The notes under the pieces: model-generated | Database searches by the model: none | What the model saw: only the letters and a program-made list of their open reading frames with translations | What the model was told of the DNA's origin: nothing | In this document: piece after piece, positions 1 through 9,515 of the stretch | Layout of the letters: each line of letters opens with the position of its first letter | Position numbering within the stretch: the stretch's first letter is position 1 | NCBI RefSeq assembly: GCF_030817315.1 | Contig: NZ_JAUSZF010000001.1 | Coordinates: forward strand, 2,030,501-2,094,500 | Origin: Sphingomonas faeni | GTDB lineage: Bacteria > Pseudomonadota > Alphaproteobacteria > Sphingomonadales > Sphingomonadaceae | Length of the DNA stretch: 64,000 bases | Direction of reading: 5' to 3' | Translations under genes and position numbers: made by a program

Positions 1-1
1 C

Positions 2-340
2 GTCGTAACGATCGAGGCGTCGATCGCGGAAACCGGCTCGCTGATCGAGACGATCGAACGGCTGCGCGGCGACGGTCGCTCGCTCCGCCCGTACGAGGTC
101 CCCGAACTCGACTCGGTGCGCGAATGGCTGGCCGACAACAAGATCCTCGATCCCGAGGGTCCGGGCGAGATGTTCGAGGGGCTGTCGGGCCGCAAGCCGC
201 TGCTCAAGAATCTGCGCCCGCATCTCCACCGCGCCGACGGCAGCATCTCGCCCGTCATGGCCGCAGTCGCCGTCGGCGGCACCGCGGCCGGCATCGCGCT
301 CATCGGCACGATGCTATGGGGCCTCCGCACCAGGAAATGA
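2..340 (+). CDS. 3' end of an unrecognised protein with a C-terminal membrane helix (start outside window)
   Basis: The reading frame is open from the window edge to a TGA at 338-340, so only the last 112 residues are visible. The visible part is charged and ends in a hydrophobic stretch of about 22 residues (MAAVAVGGTAAGIALIGTML) followed by a short basic tail (RTRK), as in a tail-anchored or C-terminally anchored inner-membrane protein. I do not recognise the family. It lies 128 bp upstream of a glycosyltransferase operon on the same strand, so a role in surface glycan synthesis or export is possible but is inference from position only. Confidence 0.6.
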   Translation, partial: VVTIEASIAETGSLIETIERLRGDGRSLRPYEVPELDSVREWLADNKILDPEGPGEMFEGLSGRKPLLKNLRPHLHRADGSISPVMAAVAVGGTAAGIALIGTMLWGLRTRK

Positions 341-410
341 CGGCGAACGCGCGCGCCGACTAAATTTGCGCCGCGTGATCCCGATCCGCGATTTCGCCCG
401 TTAAGCGCCT

Positions 411-428
411 GCCCTGCAACGACAGGGC
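411..428. terminator. Small GC-rich hairpin between the first two genes
   Basis: GCCCTG and CAGGGC form a perfect 6-bp stem around a 6-nt loop. No T run follows, so it may be a weak terminator or a structured leader for the gene at 468. The rest of the 341-467 gap shows nothing else clear apart from a GGGAGG purine stretch at 441-446. Confidence 0.3.
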
Positions 429-467
429 AGCGAAACCGGCGGGAGGTACGATGAAGGGCACGCATCC

Positions 468-1634
468 GTGGTCGCACTGAGCGAACGGCGATCGGTCGTC
501 GTCATCAGCGACTGGGTCGATGGCTGGCCCCCGGTGGAGCCCGCGGCATCGAGCCACCGTGACCAGGCGGCATGGCGATCGCTCGATCCCGACAGCCAAC
601 CCTGGAGGGGTGCCGCCACGCACCGCGAACCGGTTGCGGGGGGATATCTGGAACGACTGCCGCTAGCCCTCGTCGCGGCGGGCGTCGTCGAACAGGCGGA
701 GATCTGGCATCACTGGCGCGGCGATGCCGAACCGCCGTTCCACCGCGACAATCCGGTGCTCGCGCGACGCGCGTTCCGTCTCGATCACGACCACGCTCCG
801 TTCGCCTCCACCGAGATGATCGACTTCGTGCGAACCTTCGGCGCGCCGCATATCCTCGTCGTGCTCGGCCTCGGCGTCGCGCCGGACCTGCTCGAAGCCT
901 GCGCCGACAGCATCATCCTCTACAATTCGATCGACGCGCCGTCGCTGCGCGTGCCGCCCGAGGTCAGCGCGCATTTCGACCTCGTCATCACCGGGGAGCA
1001 GTGGCAGTCGGACGAGGTCGAGGCGCGCCACCCCGGCATGCGAACCGCGATCATGCCGATCGGACCCGAATTCGCCGCGACCGATCAATTCCGTCCGCTC
1101 GACACGGTCAAGGACATCGACCTGATCTATGTCGCCGCAGCGCAACCCTATAAGCGCCACGACATCCTCTTCGACGCACTCGCGGAACTGCCGCGCGACG
1201 TGCGCGCGCTCTGCGTGTTCGGCTACGGCGAGGACGCTGACGCGCTCCGCCAACGCGCCCGCGACCAGGACCTGTCGATCGAGTTCGTCGGGCCGCCGGG
1301 CGTGCCGATCGACGAGGTCAATCGCCTGATGAACCGCGCCAGGTTCGGCGTCGTCTGCGGTGTCGACGACGGCGCGCCGGCGATCCTCGCCGAATACATG
1401 CTCGCCGGGCTGCCCGTGCTCGCCAATGCCGATCTGCGCTGCGGATTGCAGTTCATTCTGCCCGAGACCGGCATGACCGCTTCGGCGAACGGGTTTGCCG
1501 ATGCGATCCTTACAATGCGCGAAACCGCCGACGACTTTCGGCCCCGCCAGGCCGTTCTGGACCGTTGGACGTGGACGCATAGCGTGGCCCGATTGGCGCA
1601 GATCATCGAGCGAATACATGATGCAAAGCAATGA
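468..1634 (+). CDS. GT-B fold glycosyltransferase (GT4-like)
   Basis: This 388-residue protein has the layout of a GT4-type sugar-nucleotide transferase. The C-terminal half carries the donor-binding Rossmann region, with YVAAAQPYKRHDILFDAL followed by VVCGVDDGAPAILAEYMLAG, the usual E-x7-E neighbourhood near the C-terminus. There is no signal peptide or membrane segment, so it should act at the cytoplasmic face of the inner membrane. The start is a GTG; the GGGAGG at 441-446 is about 20 bp upstream, rather far, so the exact start is uncertain. It is the first complete gene of a + strand operon in which the following genes overlap or nearly touch. Donor and acceptor cannot be told from sequence. 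Confidence 0.85.
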   Translation: MVALSERRSVVVISDWVDGWPPVEPAASSHRDQAAWRSLDPDSQPWRGAATHREPVAGGYLERLPLALVAAGVVEQAEIWHHWRGDAEPPFHRDNPVLARRAFRLDHDHAPFASTEMIDFVRTFGAPHILVVLGLGVAPDLLEACADSIILYNSIDAPSLRVPPEVSAHFDLVITGEQWQSDEVEARHPGMRTAIMPIGPEFAATDQFRPLDTVKDIDLIYVAAAQPYKRHDILFDALAELPRDVRALCVFGYGEDADALRQRARDQDLSIEFVGPPGVPIDEVNRLMNRARFGVVCGVDDGAPAILAEYMLAGLPVLANADLRCGLQFILPETGMTASANGFADAILTMRETADDFRPRQAVLDRWTWTHSVARLAQIIERIHDAKQ

Positions 1635-1760
1635 CAAATACCTGACCGGCCGTGATGACTTGGCCGGAACATGGTTTTAGGTTCGAGCAACAACGCGGAT
1701 GACCGCGGATTCGCGGATTGGAAGAGCGTGCACGGTATCGGACCCACCCCCAGCCTCCCG

Positions 1761-4061
1761 ATGTCCGATGATGCAAACGCTCCGCCGCTGATCTGTTTCT
1801 CGCATCTCCGCTGGGATTTCGTCACCCAGCGCCCGCAGCATCTGATGAAGCGGTTCGCGCGGAACCAGAGCGTGTTCGTCTGGGAAGAACACATCCCCTG
1901 CGACCACCCTCTGCCCTTCCTCGAACACCACCCCTTCCCCGCCGACAACGTGATCGCGCTACGCCCCCGCCTGCCGCATTGGTGGAGCGCCGAACAGGTC
2001 GAGACGGGCTTGCGGCAACTGCTCGACATGCTGGTCGCGACGAGCATTCGCGCCAAGCCCGTACTCTGGTTCTACACGCCGATGATGCTCCCGTTCGCCG
2101 AGCATCTCGACGCCGCCGCCGTGATCTACGACTGCATGGACGAACTGTCCGCGTTCCGTTTCGCCGACCCCGCTCTGCTCGACCGCGAAGCGCGGCTGCT
2201 CGCGCGCGCCGACCTCGTCTTTACCGGCGGCTACAGCCTGTACGAAGCCAAGCGCGACCGCCACCGCGACGTCCACGCCTTCCCCTCGGCAGTCGACGTC
2301 GCGCATTTCGCACGAGCGCGTACCGGCAACACCGAACCCGATGACCAGCGCCACATCCCCGGCCCCAAGCTCGGTTTCTTCGGCGTCATCGACGAACGCA
2401 TCGACCTTGCACTCATCGACGCCGTCGCCGCTGCACGTCCCGACTGGTCGTTCGTGATGATCGGCCCGGTCGTGAAGATCGACTCCGCGCACCTGCCCCG
2501 CCGCGCCAATATCCACTGGCTTGGCGGACGTGGGTACGACGAACTCCCCGCCTATCTCTCCGGCTGGGATGTCGCGCTGATGCCGTTCGCGATCAACGCC
2601 GCGACCCGCTTCATCAGCCCGACCAAGACCCCCGAATATCTCGCCGGCGGCCTGCCCGTCGTCTCGACCCCGATCGTCGACGTGATCCGCCATTACGGAG
2701 ACGCGGCCGCCGTGGCGATCGCCGCCGACGCGACCGCGTTCGTCGCCGCCTGCGAGGCCGCCCTCGCCCTCCCCCGCGAAGGCGCGTGGCGCGACGAAGC
2801 CGATCGCCTGCTCGCCACACAATCCTGGGACCGGACCCAAACAGCCATGGCAACCGAGATCGACCGCGTTCTTCGCGCGAAACGCACCTTCCGCCCCGCC
2901 CCGGAACGCGAACGCTACGACACGCTGATCGTCGGCGCAGGGTTCGCCGGTGCCGTCCTTGCGGAACGGCTCGCGAGCGACAGCGGCCAGCGCGTCCTCG
3001 TCGTAGACCGCCGCCCACACATCGGCGGCAACGCGTATGACGAGCATGACGCGGCGGGCGTGCTGATCCACCGCTACGGCCCGCACATCTTCCACACCAA
3101 TTCCCCCGACGTGTTCGACTATCTCTCGCGCTTCACCGAGTGGCGCCCGTACGAGCACCGCGTCCTCGCCAGCGTCGACGACAAGCTCGTGCCGATGCCG
3201 ATCAACCGCACCACATTGAACGAACTCTACGGCCTGTCGCTCGAGAACGACGCGGAAGCCGCCGCCTTCCTCGCCAGCCGCGCGGAATCGGTTGAGGACA
3301 TCCGCACCTCCGAGGACGTCGTCGTCGCCGCGGTCGGCCGCGATCTCTACGAGACGTTCTTCCGCGGCTACACGCGCAAGCAATGGGGCCTCGATCCGTC
3401 CGAACTCGACCGCGCCGTCACCGCGCGCGTGCCGACCCGCACCTCGACCGACGACCGCTATTTCACCGATACATTCCAGGCGATGCCGGCGAACGGCTAC
3501 ACGCGGATGTTCGAGGCGATGCTCGACCACCCCGGCATCACGCTCGATCTCGGCGTCGAATACCGCGACGTGATCGACCGCATCGACGTCGACCACATCG
3601 TCTTCACCGGTCCGATCGACGAGTATTTCGACTTCCGTTTCGGCAAGCTGCCTTATCGCAGCCTCCAGTTCCGCCACGAGACGCACGACGTTGCGCAGTT
3701 CCAGCCGGTCGCCGTCGTCAACTATCCCGACGAGACCGTGCCGCAGACCCGCATCACCGAATACAAGCATCTGACCGGCCAGCTCCACGCGAAGACCAGC
3801 ATCAGCTACGAATTCCCGAGCGCGGAGGGCGACCCCTATTATCCGATCCCCCGCCCCGAAAACCAGGCGCTGTTCAAACGCTACGAAGCGCTCGCCGATG
3901 CGGAGGAAGGCGTGACCTTCGTCGGTCGTCTCGCGACCTATCGCTACTACAATATGGACCAGGTCGTGGGACAAGCGCTCGCCACCTATCGCCGCATGGC
4001 CGCCAAGATGACCACGGAATCACCCACGTCGCAGGCCCCTATATTGTCGGCAGCAGAATGA
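1761..4061 (+). CDS. Two-domain protein: glycosyltransferase fused to UDP-galactopyranose mutase
   Basis: Residues about 1-370 are a GT-B glycosyltransferase (FSHLRWDFVTQRPQHLM at the N-terminus, ISPTKTPEYLAGGLPVVSTP in the donor site). From about residue 385 a complete UDP-galactopyranose mutase follows: the FAD-binding DTLIVGAGFAGAVLAERL, the motif HIGGNAYDE, RYGPHIFHTN, and YEFPSAEGDPYYPIPRPEN near the end. The mutase converts UDP-galactopyranose to UDP-galactofuranose, so the fused transferase plausibly uses UDP-Galf, which is inference. An upstream in-frame ATG at 1671 would add 30 residues of unlikely composition, so I chose 1761. The stop overlaps the next start (ATGA at 4058-4061), indicating translational coupling. 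Confidence 0.88.
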   Translation: MSDDANAPPLICFSHLRWDFVTQRPQHLMKRFARNQSVFVWEEHIPCDHPLPFLEHHPFPADNVIALRPRLPHWWSAEQVETGLRQLLDMLVATSIRAKPVLWFYTPMMLPFAEHLDAAAVIYDCMDELSAFRFADPALLDREARLLARADLVFTGGYSLYEAKRDRHRDVHAFPSAVDVAHFARARTGNTEPDDQRHIPGPKLGFFGVIDERIDLALIDAVAAARPDWSFVMIGPVVKIDSAHLPRRANIHWLGGRGYDELPAYLSGWDVALMPFAINAATRFISPTKTPEYLAGGLPVVSTPIVDVIRHYGDAAAVAIAADATAFVAACEAALALPREGAWRDEADRLLATQSWDRTQTAMATEIDRVLRAKRTFRPAPERERYDTLIVGAGFAGAVLAERLASDSGQRVLVVDRRPHIGGNAYDEHDAAGVLIHRYGPHIFHTNSPDVFDYLSRFTEWRPYEHRVLASVDDKLVPMPINRTTLNELYGLSLENDAEAAAFLASRAESVEDIRTSEDVVVAAVGRDLYETFFRGYTRKQWGLDPSELDRAVTARVPTRTSTDDRYFTDTFQAMPANGYTRMFEAMLDHPGITLDLGVEYRDVIDRIDVDHIVFTGPIDEYFDFRFGKLPYRSLQFRHETHDVAQFQPVAVVNYPDETVPQTRITEYKHLTGQLHAKTSISYEFPSAEGDPYYPIPRPENQALFKRYEALADAEEGVTFVGRLATYRYYNMDQVVGQALATYRRMAAKMTTESPTSQAPILSAAE

Positions 4062-6127
4062 CCCGTATCTGCCTGCTGACCGACAGCCTGGCCCCGTCCG
4101 GCGTCGGCGCACACATGATGATGCTCGCGGAAGGCCTTGCCGGCGACGAAATCGTCTTTGCAGGACGTCCGGCCACCGGGTTGCTCGAACGCGCCGCCGC
4201 CAAGGGCTTTGCGGTCAAGATGCTCGACGACGACGCGGCGATGACGCGCTGGATGCAGCGGTCGGCACCGGATATCGTCCACGTCCATGCCGGAATCGGT
4301 TGGGAGGGCCATGCCGCGGTCCGTGCCGCGCAGGCCGCGGGCGTGCCCGTCGTCCGCACCGAACATCTTCCCTATCTGCTGACCGACGCGGCGCAGTGCG
4401 ACGAGCACCGTAATACCTCGACCGCGCTCGCACGACTGATCTGCGTTTCCGATGCGGTCGGCGACAGCTACCGCGCGGCCGGCGTCGATCCTGCGCTGGT
4501 CGAGACGATCCACAACGGCGTCGGGCCGCACCGGCCGTCACGGTCGCGAGCGGCACTGCGCGGCGAATGGGGCGTCGGTGACGCGCCGGTATTGCTGATG
4601 GTCGCGCGCCTTGCCGAGCAAAAGGGTCACGCGCTCCTGCTCGACGCGCTGCCCGCAATCCGCGCCGCGCACCCGGACGTGATCGTACTGCTCGCCGGCG
4701 AAGGTCCCCTCATCACCCAGACCGCGCGCGCCATCGCCGCCAAGGGCCTAGCCGGCACCGTCCGCATGCTCGGGACTCGCAGCGACGTCGCCGACCTTAT
4801 GACGCTCGCCGACCTGCTCGTCCTTCCCTCCGCGTTCGAGGGCCTGCCGCTGGTCGCGCTCGAAGCGATGGCCGCCGGGCTCCCCGTCGTCGCCACGGTC
4901 GCGCCTGGCAATGCCGAAGCGATCGAGGACGGCGTCACTGGCCGCCTGACCGCCCCGGACCCGGCGAGTTTCGCCGATGCGATCGTCACGTTGCTAGCCG
5001 ATCGCGATAGCCTCGAGGCGATGGTGAGCGCGTCGATCGAACGTCAGCAAGACCTGTTCTCGGCCGATCGCATGATCGCCGATACGCGCGCGGTCTACGA
5101 CGCCGTGCAAGACCAGACCAAACACACAAAGGGAGACGGCGTGGAGCGGACACGGATCGGGTTCATCGGCGCAGGCGGCATCGCCAATCGCCATTTCGGC
5201 GTGCTGGAGCAGTTCGACGACGTCGCGATCGTCGCGGTGGCCGACGTCGACATGGCCCGCGCGACCGAGGCCGCCGCCCGCTTCGGCGCGCGCGCATTCG
5301 ACGATGCCTCCGCGATGCTGGCCGCGGTCGACCTCGACGCGCTCTACATCTGCGTGCCGCCGTTCGCGCACGGCGAACCCGAACGCCTCGCGATCGACCA
5401 CAAGCTGCCATTCTTCGTCGAAAAGCCCGTCGCGCTCGATCTTGGCACCGCGGAGGACGTCGCGGCGTCGGTCGACCGGCTCGGCCTCGTCACCGCGGTC
5501 GGCTATCACTGGCGCTATCTCGACACCGTGGACGAGGTGAAGGCGCTGCTCTCCGCGACGCCGGCGCGCCTCCTGTCCGGCTATTGGCTCGATTCCACCC
5601 CGCCGCCGCGCTGGTGGTGGAAGAAGGACGCATCGGGCGGCCAGATGCTCGAACAGACGACCCACTTGGTCGATCTCGCGCGCTACCTCGTCGGCGACGT
5701 CGTCCGCGTCTACGGCCAGTCGGGCCATATCGACCGCGCCGCCTTCCCCGGCCTCGACGTCGCGACAACCAGCACCGCGATGCTCACCTTCGCCAGCGGC
5801 GCGATCGCCAACTTCGCCTCGACCTGCTTGCTGAACTGGAACCACCGCGTCGGCCTGCACCTGTTCGGCGAAGGTTTGGCGATCGAACTAACCGACCGAG
5901 ACGTGATGATCGACATCGGCCGCGGCCGCCCGGTCCGCGGCACCGGCAGCGACCCGGTCGTACTGGAGGATCGCGACTTTATCGACGCGGTCCGTGGGAG
6001 CGAGAACCGTATCCGCTGCCCCTACCCCGCCGCGCTCGAAACACTCCGCCTCGCGCTGGCGATCGAACGCTCCGCGGTCGAAGGCCGCGCGATCGACGTC
6101 CGCGAGCGCGAGGTGGCGCATGTCTGA
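4058..6127 (+). CDS. Two-domain protein: GT4 glycosyltransferase fused to Gfo/Idh/MocA oxidoreductase
   Basis: The frame is open for 689 codons. Residues 1-350 are a GT4 transferase (LLTDSLAPSGVGAHMMMLAE; LLMVARLAEQKGHALLLDAL; PSAFEGLPLVALEAMAAGLP). From residue 362 a complete NAD(P)-dependent Gfo/Idh/MocA oxidoreductase follows, with the nucleotide loop GFIGAGGIANRHF, the conserved EKPVAL motif and an aromatic-rich substrate region near WWWKKDASGGQM. A strong Shine-Dalgarno sequence and a GTG lie exactly at the domain junction, so the oxidoreductase may also be made alone. The combination suggests that the sugar or cyclitol acceptor is modified by redox chemistry during glycan assembly. It overlaps both neighbours (ATGA upstream, 8 bp downstream). 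Confidence 0.85.
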   Translation: MTRICLLTDSLAPSGVGAHMMMLAEGLAGDEIVFAGRPATGLLERAAAKGFAVKMLDDDAAMTRWMQRSAPDIVHVHAGIGWEGHAAVRAAQAAGVPVVRTEHLPYLLTDAAQCDEHRNTSTALARLICVSDAVGDSYRAAGVDPALVETIHNGVGPHRPSRSRAALRGEWGVGDAPVLLMVARLAEQKGHALLLDALPAIRAAHPDVIVLLAGEGPLITQTARAIAAKGLAGTVRMLGTRSDVADLMTLADLLVLPSAFEGLPLVALEAMAAGLPVVATVAPGNAEAIEDGVTGRLTAPDPASFADAIVTLLADRDSLEAMVSASIERQQDLFSADRMIADTRAVYDAVQDQTKHTKGDGVERTRIGFIGAGGIANRHFGVLEQFDDVAIVAVADVDMARATEAAARFGARAFDDASAMLAAVDLDALYICVPPFAHGEPERLAIDHKLPFFVEKPVALDLGTAEDVAASVDRLGLVTAVGYHWRYLDTVDEVKALLSATPARLLSGYWLDSTPPPRWWWKKDASGGQMLEQTTHLVDLARYLVGDVVRVYGQSGHIDRAAFPGLDVATTSTAMLTFASGAIANFASTCLLNWNHRVGLHLFGEGLAIELTDRDVMIDIGRGRPVRGTGSDPVVLEDRDFIDAVRGSENRIRCPYPAALETLRLALAIERSAVEGRAIDVREREVAHV
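5128..5143 (+). promoter_or_regulatory. Internal ribosome binding site at a domain junction
   Basis: AAAGGGAGA is followed 4-5 nt later by an in-frame GTG (5141) that begins the Gfo/Idh/MocA domain. The spacing and purine content are as good as those of any gene start in this operon. It may be a relic of two once-separate genes or a live internal start giving a second, shorter product. Confidence 0.5.
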
Positions 6128-7220
6128 GTGGCGCCACGTCCGCTCGCTCGGCGTCGAACGTCCCGGCCAGGCGTATTTCTTCGGCTATGACGAAGCGCCT
6201 CCGGGCGACGGCCAGGTCCGCCTCGACCTCCTCTACACCGGCTTCTCCGCCGGGACCGAACTCACCTTCGTCAAGAACAGCAACCCGTATCTCCACTCGC
6301 GCTGGGACGCAGGGCGCGGCGTGTTCGTCCCCGGCGAACCGAGCGCGCACTATCCCGTGCCGTTCCTCGGCTACATGGAATGCGCGCGCGTCAGCGACAG
6401 CCGGGTCGAGGATTTCGCGAACGGCGACGTCGTCGGCACCGTCTTCGGCCACAAGACCGGCCACACCGCGGATCCGTTCAACGACCTGCTGACCAAGCTC
6501 CCCCCCGAGCTTGATCCGATCCTCGGCATCTATATCGGCCAGATGGGTCCGATCGCCGCCAACGGCATTCTCCACGCAGATGCCGAACTGCTCGGACCCA
6601 ACGTCGTCAACCTCGGCGACGGCATCCGCGGCCGCCCCGCTTTGGTGATCGGCGCAGGCATCGTCGGCATGCTGACCGCCCTGTTCGCACAGGCCGCTGG
6701 CGCCAGTGAAGTGGTGATCGCCGACCCTTCCCCCTTTCGCCGCCTGCGCGCTGAATGCCTCGGCATCACCGCGATGACCGAGGATCAGGCCTGGGCCTAT
6801 GCCAAGGCACGCTGGCTCCACGGCGGCGACGATCGCGGGGCCGACGTCGTGTTCCAGACCCGCGCCGACGCCGCCAGCCTCCACGCCGCGATGCGCGCGC
6901 TGAGACCGCAAGGCACGGTGATCGACCTCGCTTTCTACCAGGGCGGCGCCGACCGGCTCCGGCTCGGCGAGGAATTCCACCACAACGGCCTGAACCTCCG
7001 CTGCGCCCAGATCAACCGCGTCCCCCGCGGCCTCGGCTTCCAATGGGACCGCCGCCGCCTCGCCAACGAAACGGTCAAGCTGCTGCTCGCCCGCGGCCCC
7101 GAGATCCGCGCGCAGCTCATCACGCACGTCGTCCCCTATGACGACGCCCCCAAGTTCATCGCAAAACTGGTCGGCGAACGGCCCGAATTCCTCCAGATCG
7201 TCTTCAAGGTCGGCGATTGA
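6120..7220 (+). CDS. MDR-superfamily dehydrogenase (alcohol dehydrogenase-like)
   Basis: The 366-residue protein has the medium-chain dehydrogenase fold: an N-terminal GroES-like part (GFSAGTELTFVKN, ARVSDSRVEDFANGDVVGT) and a Rossmann domain with ALVIGAGIVGMLTALFAQAAGA, then VFQTRADAASLHAAMRALRPQG. I see no catalytic-zinc cysteine cluster in the first half, so a zinc-free member similar to bi-domain oxidoreductase or BchC-like proteins is likely. Its start lies 8 bp inside the end of the Gfo/Idh gene and its stop overlaps the next start, so the two redox enzymes are tightly coupled and may act in sequence on one sugar-like substrate. The substrate is unknown. Confidence 0.82.
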   Translation: MSEWRHVRSLGVERPGQAYFFGYDEAPPGDGQVRLDLLYTGFSAGTELTFVKNSNPYLHSRWDAGRGVFVPGEPSAHYPVPFLGYMECARVSDSRVEDFANGDVVGTVFGHKTGHTADPFNDLLTKLPPELDPILGIYIGQMGPIAANGILHADAELLGPNVVNLGDGIRGRPALVIGAGIVGMLTALFAQAAGASEVVIADPSPFRRLRAECLGITAMTEDQAWAYAKARWLHGGDDRGADVVFQTRADAASLHAAMRALRPQGTVIDLAFYQGGADRLRLGEEFHHNGLNLRCAQINRVPRGLGFQWDRRRLANETVKLLLARGPEIRAQLITHVVPYDDAPKFIAKLVGERPEFLQIVFKVGD

Positions 7221-9476
7221 GCACCGCACCTACCGCCGACGCCCGACCGATCCGCATCCTGTTCGTCTTCGCCTGGCTCGTCGTCGGCGGCGAGGAGACG
7301 GAGGTACGCCTGCTCGCCCAGGCGCTCGATCCCACCCGCTACCGGATCGAGGTCGTCGCCTGCTTCCGGAAGGACGGCATGCCCGAGCAGACCCACGCGC
7401 AATTGGAAGCGATCGGTGTCCCCGTCGACCGCACGCCCTACGCGCTCGGCTTCGACGAGACCGTCGCCTATCTCGCGAGCAAGCTGCCCGCATACGACGT
7501 CGTCGTCTCGTGCCAGAACGTCGCCGACATATATCCCGCGCTCGAACGCATGCACCTCCGCCCGCCGCTGATCGAGCATGGCGGGCTCGTCTCCGAAGCG
7601 CTCGCCGGCCCCAAGCATTTCACCGCGCGCTATGTCGGCGTCTGCGCGTCGATCCGCGACGCCGCCGCCAGCAGGATGCCCGGCCGCGAACAGCACGCGA
7701 TCGAGATCCCGTCGATGGTCGACACGCGCGCGTTCGATCCGACCCGACGAGTCCCCGTCCGCGCGGCGCTAGGCATCGCCGAAGGCGTGCCGCTGATCGG
7801 CTGGCTAGGCCGGCTCGACCCGAAGAAGCGCGTCGAGGACTTTATCGAGGCCGCCGCGCTCGTCCACGCCCGCCACCCCCGCGCCCGCTTCGTCGTCATA
7901 GGCGGACCGGACGCGTTCATCCCCGAATACGCCGTCGCGCTCCGCAACCGCGCGCGCGCTCTCGGCCTGGACGGCGCGCTGACCTTCCTCGGCGACCGCG
8001 GCGGACGTGCCCGACCTGCTCGCCGCGCTCGACATATTCGTCTGGCTTTCGCGCGGTGAAGGCATGCCGCACGTCATCGCCGAAGCCGGCGCCGCACGCC
8101 TCCCCGTCATAGCGACACGAGACAACGGCTCCGAACAACAGATCGTCGACGGCGTGAGCGGTTTGTTTGTGCCTCACGAAGACCCGCCTGCAGTTGCCGC
8201 CGCGATCGGCAAACTGCTCCAAGACCCGACACTTCGAACCCGCCTCGGCACCGCCCTCCGCGCCAAGGTAGACTCCGACTACGCAGTCGCCGCCGTGGTC
8301 CCCCGCTGGGAAAGCCTGTTCGCCGAAGTCCTGTCCGACCGGCCGCCACTCCCGCGTCCGACCGGCCTCTTCCAAAGCGTCCTCCAAGGCGGCTTCGAAT
8401 CCTCCACCCACCGCCGCGCGCACGACCGCAAGCGCGTCGACGTCATAGCCGACAGCCATCACGACACCCTCGCCGCGCACGATTACAGCGAACTCGCCAA
8501 GCTCGGCATCCTCACCGTCCGCGACGGCCTGCGCTGGCATCTGATTGAACGCGAACCCGGTCGCTACGACTGGTCCAGCCTCGACCGCCAGTTGGAAGCC
8601 GCCAAGGCGACCGGCACCGAAGTCATCTGGGACCTGCTCCACTACGGCTGGCCCGACGACATCGACGTCTGGACGCCCGCCTTCGTCACCCGCTTCGCTG
8701 CGTTCGCCGCCGCCGCCGCGCGCCACATCGGCCCGGCCGCACTCGGCGAGACCCGCTTCTACGCCCCGGTCAACGAGATCTCGTTCTTCGCCTGGGGCGG
8801 CGGCGACGCAGCCTATCTCAACCCGTTCGCCCGCGGGCGCGGCTACGAACTCAAAGTCCAACTCGCCCGCGCTTCGATCGCAGCGATGGAAGCGATCCTC
8901 GCGGTCGACCCCGCCGCAAGGTTCGTCCACGCCGACCCCGTCATCAACGTCATCACCGACCCCGCCCGCCCCAACGACGCCCCCGCCGCCGAAGGCCACC
9001 GCCTCGCGCAATATCAGGCCTGGGACATGATCGCCGGAAAAGCCTGGCCTCAGATCGGTGGCCGCCCGGCGTTGCTCGATATCGTCGGCGTCAATTTCTA
9101 CCACAACAACCAGTGGATCCACGGCGGCCCACCGTTGTCGTACGACCACCCCTTAAGCCGCCCGCTCCACGCGATCCTCGCCGACGCCTACGCCCGCTAC
9201 GGCCGCCCGATCTTCATCGCCGAAACCGGCATCGAGGGCAGCGCCCGCCCCGCGTGGCTCCGCATGATCCTGCGCGAGGTGAAGATCGCCCAGTCGCTCG
9301 GCGTCCCGGTCGAGGGAATATGCCTCTACCCGATCCTCGATCACCCCGGCTGGGACGACGATCGCTACTGCCCCAACGGCCTGCTCGCCTGCTCGCCGGA
9401 CACCGCCGACCGCGTACCGAACGCCGCGCTCGCCGACGTCATCCGGCGGGCGCAAGCGCCCGATATCCTGCGTTAA
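7217..9476 (+). pseudogene. GT4 glycosyltransferase fused to GH1-like glycosidase, interrupted by one frameshift
   Basis: The first part (TTG start at 7217, overlapping the previous stop) reads as a GT4 transferase: LFVFAWLVVGGEETEVRLLA, then IGWLGRLDPKKRVEDFIEAA. At 7997-8001 one extra base in GACCGCGGCGGAC shifts the frame. Removing it gives D-R-A-D-V-P-D-L-L and continues straight into FVWLSRGEGMPHVIAEAG in the frame that ends at 9476. After the transferase domain a clan GH-A, GH1-like glycosidase domain follows (ILTVRDGLRWHLIEREPGRY; putative acid/base in APVNEISFF; putative nucleophile in IFIAETGIEG). The second part has its own GTG at 8007 but no clear ribosome site. It could be a sequencing error, a real mutation or, less likely, frameshifting. 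Intact, it would be about 752 residues. Confidence 0.75.
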
Positions 9477-9515
9477 TTCGGGCTTCGATACTGATCTAAG
9501 TCGATACGATCGAGA

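Noticed and set aside
1671..1760. N-terminal extension of the GT-UGM fusion from the ATG at 1671
   Set aside because: The 30 codons are atypical for this genome, carry no motif and lack a ribosome site; the conserved domain starts just after the ATG at 1761.
1959..3974. Very long antisense frame opposite the GT-UGM gene, and similar ones at 663-1637, 13764-15443, 35761-37752, 43089-44435, 49715-51085, 57025-59073 and 60212-62086
   Set aside because: Each lies opposite a gene with clear protein motifs. GC-rich third positions leave antisense frames open, and their translations are low-complexity and rich in R, D, V and E, with no domain.
7217..9476. Programmed ribosomal frameshift as the normal way to make the GT4-GH1-like protein
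   Set aside because: No slippery heptamer or downstream stem is evident at 7990-8010, and other genes nearby have unrelated indels, so mutation or error is simpler.
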